From: Anaerolineae bacterium | GTDB lineage: Bacteria > Chloroflexota > Anaerolineae > Aggregatilineales > UBA3940 | Reading direction: 5' to 3' | Assembly: GCA_020852775.1 (NCBI GenBank) | Contig: JADZAD010000246.1 | Span: 1 to 7,775 of the forward strand | DNA length: 7,775 bases | Shown here: in pieces, positions 1 through 5,552 of the stretch | Numbering within the stretch: the stretch's first letter is position 1 | Layout: each line of letters opens with the position of its first letter | The notes under the pieces: model-generated | Told to the model about the DNA's origin: nothing | What the model saw: only the letters and a program-made list of their open reading frames with translations | Databases searched by the model: none | Position numbers and translations under genes: made by a program

Positions 1-301
1 CAGAACGGGCGCGCGCTTCCTCACTGGCGGGGACCATGACATCGATCTCCCCCAGCAGGCCCACGGTCAGCGGAAGGGCTGTGCTGGCCGATTCACGCCG
101 GACATATGCGGGGATATCCTCAAGGGCCAGCCGCGCAGCGATGACATCCGCTTCTGCAAGGCTCCCCGCCGAGGCTACCGCCACCCACGGCTCGTCCGGC
201 GGCTCACCAGGGCCGTCGTCAATCATCCGCGCCAGCCCTGCCAGCAACCACGCCAACCAGCGCGGCAGGCGATTCAGATTGAGCACGCAACTCGTATCCA
301 T
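1..301 (-). CDS. DUF2007-type small signal-transducing-like protein (3' end cut off)
   Basis: The frame opens at an ATG (301-299), 20 bases after the kinase stop codon, and runs off the left edge, leaving 100 whole codons. Residues 1-26 form a hydrophobic/basic stretch (LPRWLAWLLAGL). From about W39 the pattern is WVAVASAGSLAEADVIAARL, then a short turn (EDIPAYV), a variable loop, and a strand ending IDVMVPASEEARAR. This matches the DUF2007 / PF09413 'putative signal transducing protein' layout: strand, an EA-containing helix, strand, then a closing V-P-x-E-x-A-R helix. I recognise it from this pattern only. The family has a small alpha/beta fold and no firmly assigned biochemical role. Close spacing suggests co-transcription with the kinase. 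A weak GGGA lies about 5 bases ahead of the ATG, and an in-frame TTG just before it is an alternative start. No signal peptide cleavage site is evident. Confidence 0.75.
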   Translation of the reverse strand, partial: MDTSCVLNLNRLPRWLAWLLAGLARMIDDGPGEPPDEPWVAVASAGSLAEADVIAARLALEDIPAYVRRESASTALPLTVGLLGEIDVMVPASEEARARS

Positions 302-321
302 CAAGTCCCACTGTCAGGGCT

Positions 322-2253
322 TCAGCCTGCCCCGGATGTGGGGCGGCCTTCGTCTGGCTTCAATACCTGAAAGATGCAGGTGAAGGTTGTGCCATGAGAG
401 GTACTGTCCACCCAGATGCGTCCGTCGTGTGCCTCGACTATCGTCTTGACGATATTCAGGCCGAGGCCGGAGCCTTCATACTTCCCTTCGACATCCGGTA
501 CCCGGTAGAACTTGTCGAAGATATGCGGCTGTGCCTCCGGGGGGATACCGATGCCGGTATCGGAAACCGCGGCAACAAGCTGGCCGCCTTCCGAAAAGAC
601 AGTCACGTCTATCAGCCCGCCTTCTGGCGTGTACTTGATCGCATTGTCCACCAGGTTGCTGAAGACCTGCCGCAGCCGCACCATGCTCCCCAGAATCTGC
701 GGCTCATCATCTGGCAGATTCAGCGTGATCGTCTGCTTCCTGACGCCCGCCTTCGGCTTCAGGCCTTTGACCACTCCCTGCACGATCTGCGAGACGTACA
801 GCGGCTCACGCTGGCGATCCAGCCCCGCTTCAATACGGCTGAGTTCGAGCAGGTCGTTGATCAGCGTCGTGATCGCCTCCACACTGCTCCTGACGTTGGC
901 GGCAAAATCGCGCTGGCGCTCATTGAGTTCGCCGACCCGCCCCATCAGTTCGACATAGCTCAGGATCGCCGTCAACGGTGAACGCAGGTCATGGGAAACG
1001 GTCGTGACATACTCACTCTTGACCTTGTCCAGCGCCTTGAGATGGCTGATATCCTGCATAGTCAGCACATAGCCCAGCCCGGATACGCGCCCGATGTTGA
1101 CATTCATCGTGCGCTCATCATTTAACTGTGTTTCACCACTGGCCGTGCCGCGGATGCGTGCCTGTGCAATCAGATCGAGCATCGAGCGGCTGGCAGTCAG
1201 ATCGGTGAACTTCCTGCCGATCAATGTATCACTACTGGCCGCGGCACTCCTGAATACTGCAGCAGCGGCAGGGTTGGCGGCGCTGACAACGCCTTCGAGG
1301 TCAAGCAGCAGGATCGGGTCCTGTGACTGCTGGAAGATACGGTTGAGTTTGGCCCGTTCGCGCTCGCTCTGTGTGAATGACTGCGAGTTCGCGATCGCGA
1401 TCGCAGCATAATCTGCCAGGGTGGACATCATCGCGATATCGAGCGCCGAGAGCGATGCAGACGTCTCACGGTTATGTACTCCCAGTACCCCGATCACCTG
1501 ATCCCGCAGCTTAATCGGCACATAGATCAGGCTCTGGACGAGATAGTGGGTCTTGACTTTATGGATACCCTCCCCTCCGAAGAAGAGCGGCTCCCCCGTG
1601 TTGACGACCTGCCCGGCAAGGCTGTCTCTCACTTTAAGCCGCAGGTGCCGGAAGCCCTCCTCGACACGGTAGGACGCGCGGGTATACAGCTCACCGTTTT
1701 CCGGGTCGAGCAGCATGAGCGAGCCCTCTTCTGCCCCCGTCATCTCGACCGCACCTTCGACCACCCGCAGCAGCACGTCTTCAAGTTCCAGTGACGATAC
1801 AACGGACTTGCCTGTATCAAAGAGCAGGTTCGCGGCTTTCAGCGCCGCCTGGTCAGGTACCCCGACAGGCATATCCCCTACCCGTGAGGCACTCAGCACG
1901 CGCTCGATCGCCGCCAGCAGATCATCAATTTCAAAGGGCTTGATGAAGTAATCCATCAGTCCGTCACGCAGGGCACGGACGGCAGTTGCCTCGGAGCCTT
2001 CGGCGGTGATCATAATAACGGGGATGCGTTTGCCCGCCGCGGTCAGGCGTTCGACCATTTCCAGCCCGGTCATGCGGGGCATTGCCATATCGGTGATGAT
2101 CAGCGCGGGGGGATTCGCCAGCGCCTTCTCCAGACCCTCGGCACCATCCCAGGCCTTTTCAATCACGTATCCTTCCGCTGGCAGAACAAGTTCCGCCAGG
2201 GTCTTCATCATCTGAGGACTGTCCTCAACAACGAGAATGCGTTCCCCGGCCAC
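322..2253 (-). CDS. Multidomain sensor histidine kinase, REC-GAF-PAS-HisKA-HATPase
   Basis: This 643-residue soluble kinase has no membrane segment or signal peptide, so it should be cytoplasmic. Domains in order: a receiver (about 4-122) with its catalytic set intact (E10/D11, phosphoacceptor D55 in TDMAMP, T83, K105 in IKPF); a GAF domain (about 140-290) ending ADYAAIAIA; a helical linker; a PAS domain (about 302-405); a HisKA dimerisation domain with phosphoacceptor H421 (SHDLRSPL); and a HATPase_c domain with N box N533/N537, G1 box DTGIGIP (565-571), F box (579-582) and G2 box GSGLGL (594-599). All motifs needed for autophosphorylation are present. The N-terminal receiver implies control by another kinase or intramolecular transfer. 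The start is GTG (2253-2251), with GGGA 7 bases upstream. It sits 39 bases after its degenerate paralogue and is probably co-transcribed with it. Ligands of GAF and PAS cannot be told from sequence, and no cognate DNA-binding regulator is visible here. Confidence 0.93.
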   Translation of the reverse strand: MAGERILVVEDSPQMMKTLAELVLPAEGYVIEKAWDGAEGLEKALANPPALIITDMAMPRMTGLEMVERLTAAGKRIPVIMITAEGSEATAVRALRDGLMDYFIKPFEIDDLLAAIERVLSASRVGDMPVGVPDQAALKAANLLFDTGKSVVSSLELEDVLLRVVEGAVEMTGAEEGSLMLLDPENGELYTRASYRVEEGFRHLRLKVRDSLAGQVVNTGEPLFFGGEGIHKVKTHYLVQSLIYVPIKLRDQVIGVLGVHNRETSASLSALDIAMMSTLADYAAIAIANSQSFTQSERERAKLNRIFQQSQDPILLLDLEGVVSAANPAAAAVFRSAAASSDTLIGRKFTDLTASRSMLDLIAQARIRGTASGETQLNDERTMNVNIGRVSGLGYVLTMQDISHLKALDKVKSEYVTTVSHDLRSPLTAILSYVELMGRVGELNERQRDFAANVRSSVEAITTLINDLLELSRIEAGLDRQREPLYVSQIVQGVVKGLKPKAGVRKQTITLNLPDDEPQILGSMVRLRQVFSNLVDNAIKYTPEGGLIDVTVFSEGGQLVAAVSDTGIGIPPEAQPHIFDKFYRVPDVEGKYEGSGLGLNIVKTIVEAHDGRIWVDSTSHGTTFTCIFQVLKPDEGRPTSGAG

Positions 2254-2274
2254 GACGTTATCCCGTTTCTCAGC

Positions 2275-2291
2275 CGATTGCGCGCCAATCG
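2275..2291 (-). promoter_or_regulatory. Intercistronic hairpin between the two REC-GAF genes
   Basis: The sequence cgattg-cgcgc-caatcg is a perfect 6-bp inverted repeat with a 5-base loop, starting just after the stop codon of the upstream gene and ending 21 bases before the kinase GTG. No T-run follows on either strand, so it is not a rho-independent terminator. It may stabilise or punctuate the bicistronic mRNA, but a 6-bp stem may also be chance. Confidence 0.35.
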
Positions 2292-2292
2292 C

Positions 2293-3465
2293 TCACACGG
2301 AATCGGGTTCAGGCGGCGCTACAGTATCGATCAGAGCGATCAGTTCACTGAGTTGACGGTGCATCACATCCACCGCGGCCTGGTTCCCGGGCGGGATTGG
2401 CCCCAGTTCCCCGGTACGCCACCGGTTCATGTTTGCCATCAGCTCAGTGAGTGGGCCGCGCAGCGTTCGGGCGACTTCCTCCGCGCCCCGCCCCGAAGCA
2501 GGCGCAGCCGGAGCGGGCGGTGATACAGCCGGGACGGCACGTTCACGGACGGCAGCCACCAGCCGGACATTGAAGATCGCAATAGCGGCATAGTCAGCCA
2601 GCGCGGACATGATATCACGCATGTGGGGGGCGAACTCCACGCGGGCGTTCCCCACCCACAGCAACCCGAAGGCCGATTCGTTCACCACGAGCGGCGCATA
2701 AATCACCGCGCTGGCACCGGACATCACCGGGCGGAACTTCCTCAGCCCTTCCCCGCTGGCGAGGTACGGTTCATGTGAGCGCAGCACCAGTGCAGCGAGG
2801 TCATCATCTACCGGCTGCCCGACCCGGTCAAGCAGTTCCCGCGGCAGGTTCTGCCCGGCACGCAGGAGCAGCCGGCCCTGGTCATCCCGCACCATCAGGC
2901 CTGCCGCGTCTGCCCGCGTCAACTGGATCGCGGCGCGGACGACACGGTCGAATATCTCATCCAACGAATGAAGCGAGGTCACCGACTTGCCGATGCCCAT
3001 CAGCGTCTTGTTCTCACGGAGGCGCTGCTCGGCTTCCTCATCCGCATGGCGTACTTCACTCACCAGGCTGGCACGTTCCCGCTTGAGGCGCACATCCTTC
3101 AGTGCGCGCTCAACCGCCTGGATCATCTCAGCTTCACGGATCGGGCGGACAAGGTAATCCCGCGCCCCCAGCCGGAAAGCCTTGAGCGCCTCTTTCTCGG
3201 CGCCCTCATCCGCCAGCACAATCACCGGGATGTCGATCGACTGTGCACTGAGCGCAGCGAGGACATCAACGCCACTCATCCCCCGCGGATGCAGATCGAG
3301 CAGCAGCACATCGGGCCGGCCCTCAAGCACCATTGAGAGGCCGGCATTCCCCTCCGCGGCCGTCCTTACCACGTACCCGAACGGCTCAAGCGCCATCTCC
3401 GCAAGGAGGTTACGCTCATCATCGTTCGCATCGACCAGATAGACCGTGTCTTTTTCCTCAGCCAC
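2293..3465 (-). CDS. Degenerate REC-GAF protein with a DHp-like tail lacking the phosphoacceptor His
   Basis: This 390-residue cytoplasmic protein resembles the first half of the downstream kinase but lacks PAS and HATPase domains. The receiver-like domain (about 6-123) keeps D12 and the acceptor-position D57 (LLLDLHPRGMSG). However, the second acidic residue is A13, the conserved Thr/Ser is A85 (VIVLADEG) and the invariant Lys is R107 (YLVRPI), so ordinary phosphoryl signalling looks impaired. A charged helix (125-155) leads into a GAF domain (about 155-300) ending ALADYAAIAI, the same ending as its neighbour's GAF. An Ala/Pro linker (311-325) precedes residues 328-381, which read like a HisKA dimerisation hairpin: ARTLRGPLT corresponds to SHDLRSPLT, with the His position occupied by R333. 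The protein stops about ten residues later, with no kinase domain. The GTG start is supported by GAGAGG five bases upstream. It is the first gene of the signalling operon, likely a regulatory or dimerisation partner of the kinase (inference). Confidence 0.88.
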   Translation of the reverse strand: MAEEKDTVYLVDANDDERNLLAEMALEPFGYVVRTAAEGNAGLSMVLEGRPDVLLLDLHPRGMSGVDVLAALSAQSIDIPVIVLADEGAEKEALKAFRLGARDYLVRPIREAEMIQAVERALKDVRLKRERASLVSEVRHADEEAEQRLRENKTLMGIGKSVTSLHSLDEIFDRVVRAAIQLTRADAAGLMVRDDQGRLLLRAGQNLPRELLDRVGQPVDDDLAALVLRSHEPYLASGEGLRKFRPVMSGASAVIYAPLVVNESAFGLLWVGNARVEFAPHMRDIMSALADYAAIAIFNVRLVAAVRERAVPAVSPPAPAAPASGRGAEEVARTLRGPLTELMANMNRWRTGELGPIPPGNQAAVDVMHRQLSELIALIDTVAPPEPDSV

Positions 3466-3470
3466 AGCAG

Positions 3471-3476
3471 CCTCTC
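3471..3476 (-). promoter_or_regulatory. Ribosome binding site fixing a GTG start
   Basis: GAGAGG lies 5 bases before the GTG at 3465-3463. The nearby ATG (3478-3476) is out of frame with the REC-GAF protein, so the GTG is the supported start. Confidence 0.65.
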
Positions 3477-3527
3477 ATACCGGCAGCGGACGGATATGCC
3501 ATACGCATCCTGCCCGCTGGCCCTGTG

Positions 3528-3575
3528 CTGATTATAGTATCAGGTTGTTTTTCGTGAGAAATCAGTACATCAGTA
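3528..3575 (-). promoter_or_regulatory. Cluster of four CTGAT/ATCAG sites over the promoter (possible operator)
   Basis: The pentamer ATCAG or its complement CTGAT occurs at 3528-3532, 3539-3543, 3561-3565 and 3569-3573. The first two form a dyad (CTGAT-N6-ATCAG) that encloses the -10 box. The last two belong to a tandem heptamer, ATCAGTA-C-ATCAGTA (3561-3575), abutting the upstream side of the -35. This placement is what a repressor or activator binding region would look like. No factor is identified. Confidence 0.4.
3531..3560 (-). promoter_or_regulatory. Predicted sigma70-type promoter of the signalling operon
   Basis: On the minus strand a perfect -10 box TATAAT (3536-3531) lies 18 bases downstream of TTCTCA (3560-3555), a 4-of-6 match to the -35 consensus. 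Transcription would start near 3524, giving a leader of about 58 bases before the GTG at 3465. It sits in the 127-base gap between the WD40 gene and the REC-GAF gene, where an operon promoter is expected. The TATAAT is clear; the -35 is only fair. Confidence 0.6.
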
Positions 3576-3592
3576 ACACGGACCCTGGCCCG

Positions 3593-4696
3593 CTACTCGA
3601 CACGCCAGAGCATCACCCGCCTGTCGTCACCCCCGGAAACGATCGCCGTGCCATCCAGCGAGATCGCCAGGCCACGCACCGGGCTGCGATGGTCGGTGAT
3701 ACTGCGGAGCCGCTCCTTCGTATCCGGGTCCCAGAAGCGCACCGCGCCATCCGCCCCGGAGGAGATCAGCATCTTCCCGTTCGGTGCCCAGGCCAGGCCC
3801 CAGACCTCACCAGCGTGCGGGAACCACGTCTGCACCAGTTCCTGGGTCTCGACATCCCAGGTCGTCAGGTTGCCGCGTGTTGTACCCACTGCCAGCAGCA
3901 CCCCATCAGGCGAAAACGCCAGCGATATCGGCTCGCCCACATACTGATAGATGGTGTGGACAGGTGTGCCGTCGGCCGCGTCACGGATCAGGATGACGCC
4001 GTTCTGGTCGCTGGTCGCCAGGTAGCGGCCCTGTGGATCCCATGCGACTGCGCGCAGGCGTGTCTCGTGGCCCTCCAGCGTAAAGAGCGATCCCCCCGTC
4101 TCGGCATCCCAGACCTCGCCAATCGCGCTGTAGTAGCCTGTCGCTGCGAAGCGCGAGCCCTCCGGTGAGAAGGCGACCCTGAAGTCCTCACCGGGGGTGC
4201 GGATGCCGATAATTCGCTCTCCGCTGAGCGGCTGCCAGAGTTGCACCGTTCTGTCACGCCCACCGGAGGCCAGCCGCGAGGCATCGGGCGAGAAGGCTAC
4301 TGCATAAGCGATGTCCTCGTGCGCGGCCAGTTCGTACAACTGCGCCCCGGTTACGGTGTCAAAGACCCGCACACGCCCATCCGCTGAGGCTGACGCGACA
4401 AGTTGAGCATCCGCTGAGACGGCTACACCGTAGATCGCCATCGGATGGCGGCCCAGGTCGCGTACAGCCCGCAGCAGGTTCAGGTTATCTGGGGTAATCA
4501 CCTGCGCGGAAGGCGTCGGCAGGGGCGTCTCCGTGGGCGGCGGCACCGGTGTGAAGGTCGCGACAGGGGTGGTCCTAACCGTGGGTATGGACAGGCTGTC
4601 ATCAGTCCCCGCCGGCTCAGGTGTCGAGGCGGGGGTGGCAGTGCCGCAGGCTGTCAGCAGGACAGGGATCAGCAGGGCAATAAGCAGTTGTTTCAT
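3593..4696 (-). CDS. WD40-repeat beta-propeller lipoprotein
   Basis: The chosen ATG (4696-4694) gives 367 residues beginning with a classic lipoprotein signal: MKQ, a hydrophobic core LLIALLIPVLL, then the lipobox LTAC with Cys17 as the lipidation site. A GGGA lies 9 bases ahead. An in-frame ATG at 4711 would add five residues (MGCLR) and cannot be excluded. Residues about 18-70 form a Pro/Thr-rich, low-complexity tether. Seven WD40 repeats follow, ending near residues 113 (VFD), 155 (LWQ), 197 (VWD), 239 (IRD), 281 (TWD), 323 (FWD) and 366 (LWR), several with the typical AFSPDG-like turn. Seven repeats make one complete propeller, normally a protein-binding scaffold with no catalysis. It should sit on the outer face of the cytoplasmic membrane. 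It has its own candidate promoter between the ECF genes and itself. No partner can be deduced from sequence, and a link with either neighbouring operon is only positional. Confidence 0.9.
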   Translation of the reverse strand: MKQLLIALLIPVLLTACGTATPASTPEPAGTDDSLSIPTVRTTPVATFTPVPPPTETPLPTPSAQVITPDNLNLLRAVRDLGRHPMAIYGVAVSADAQLVASASADGRVRVFDTVTGAQLYELAAHEDIAYAVAFSPDASRLASGGRDRTVQLWQPLSGERIIGIRTPGEDFRVAFSPEGSRFAATGYYSAIGEVWDAETGGSLFTLEGHETRLRAVAWDPQGRYLATSDQNGVILIRDAADGTPVHTIYQYVGEPISLAFSPDGVLLAVGTTRGNLTTWDVETQELVQTWFPHAGEVWGLAWAPNGKMLISSGADGAVRFWDPDTKERLRSITDHRSPVRGLAISLDGTAIVSGGDDRRVMLWRVE

Positions 4697-4734
4697 TCGG
4701 AGGCATCCCATCCCGGTTCGGTGGACATATGATC

Positions 4735-4763
4735 ATGTTACCGGGTTTCGGGGAATGGCTCAA
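4735..4763 (-). promoter_or_regulatory. Candidate promoter for the WD40 lipoprotein gene
   Basis: On the minus strand TTGAGC (4763-4758) and TAACAT (4740-4735) are separated by exactly 17 bases; each matches the sigma70 consensus at 4 of 6 positions. Transcription would start near 4728, about 30 bases before the preferred ATG at 4696. Both boxes are imperfect, so read-through from the ECF operon remains possible. Confidence 0.4.
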
Positions 4764-4771
4764 CCGGGGGA

Positions 4772-5548
4772 TCAGCCCATCAGCCACACGATCAGCACCG
4801 CGAGCGCCAGTACAGCCCCCAGCGCCACACCATCGATCCAGCCAAAACGGATATCCTCCCGATGGGTTCGCGGTCGATCCAGGGTCATGCCACGGGCTGA
4901 AAGCCCCAGCGCCAGCGCCTCGCTCAGACGCAGGGTGGCGATGATGACGGCAACCAGTGTCGGGACAAGCATCTGTGCTCGCTGAATTGGCCCGTGCCCA
5001 CCGGACGGATCCCAGCCACGCGCCTGCTGGGCCTGGGCGATGCCGCTGTAGAGGTCGCCAATCGCGCCGAGGTAGCGCAGCGCCAGCCCGATTGTCAGGC
5101 CCCATGTGTAGGGCAGGCCGAGCTTCTCGAAGGCACGCACCAGGTGGTTGATCGGGGTAGTCAGCACCGGGACGAGCATGACGAAGGCGACCGCCGCCAG
5201 CCGCAGCGCGTAACGCAGCCCGTTGAGCAACCCCCACTGCGTAATCCGCAGTGGGCCAAACCGCGCGTATTCGATGCCACCGGGCGGAGAGAAGAGCGGC
5301 TGGAGCAGCAGGATCAGCAGCAGCAGCGGGGCCAGCCTGATCCACGTCTCCAGCAGCACCCGCCAGCGGATACCCCCCGCCAGCAGGATAAGGTGTGCCA
5401 GCAGGATCGTCCCGGCCAGCAGGCTGATGCGCGGTAGCAGGAGGCAGACACTAACCACCACCACCGCCGCCAGCAGCCGGGTGCGCGGATCGAGCCGGTA
5501 CAGCCACGAATTGCCCGGCTGGTAAAATCCTGCTGTTACTGCGCTCAT
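4772..5548 (-). CDS. ecfT: ECF transporter transmembrane coupling protein EcfT (CbiQ family)
   Basis: EcfT is the membrane scaffold that couples ATP hydrolysis by the ECF ATPases to toppling of the substrate-binding S component. The start at 5548 gives 258 residues, a normal family length. It lies 4 bases after the ATPase stop, with GGTGA of the preceding gene's end as a plausible Shine-Dalgarno. A frame opening at 5617 would add an unlikely 23-residue Pro/Arg-rich leader buried in the ATPase gene. The N-terminus has the family motif LDPRTRLL (19-26). Hydrophobic segments lie at about 25-38, 40-58, 72-85, 112-130, 150-165 (weaker) and 239-256. The cytosolic coupling region carries both diagnostic Ala-Arg-Gly motifs, at 176-178 (QQARGWD) and 218-220 (LSARGMT), which contact the two ATPase subunits. 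All key features look intact. It is the last gene of the ECF cluster. Confidence 0.93.
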   Translation of the reverse strand: MSAVTAGFYQPGNSWLYRLDPRTRLLAAVVVVSVCLLLPRISLLAGTILLAHLILLAGGIRWRVLLETWIRLAPLLLLILLLQPLFSPPGGIEYARFGPLRITQWGLLNGLRYALRLAAVAFVMLVPVLTTPINHLVRAFEKLGLPYTWGLTIGLALRYLGAIGDLYSGIAQAQQARGWDPSGGHGPIQRAQMLVPTLVAVIIATLRLSEALALGLSARGMTLDRPRTHREDIRFGWIDGVALGAVLALAVLIVWLMG

Positions 5549-5552
5549 ACGT

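Noticed and set aside
394..981. Long plus-strand open frame opposite the kinase
   Set aside because: It is the shadow of the HisKA/HATPase coding region, with Arg/Gln/Pro-rich composition and no recognisable domain. Other plus-strand frames (3446-4168, 5697-6392, 4994-5437) are rejected for the same reason.
1391..1404. Overlapping GCGATCGC palindromes resembling a HIP1-type repeat
   Set aside because: They encode the conserved AIAIA end of the GAF domain, and no other clustering is visible, so codon constraint explains them.
4712..4771. Inverted repeats (CCCGGT ... ACCGGG and the ATGATCAT core) after the EcfT gene as a terminator
   Set aside because: The outer arms are separated by a long loop, there is no T-run, and the region is better explained as a promoter for the WD40 gene.
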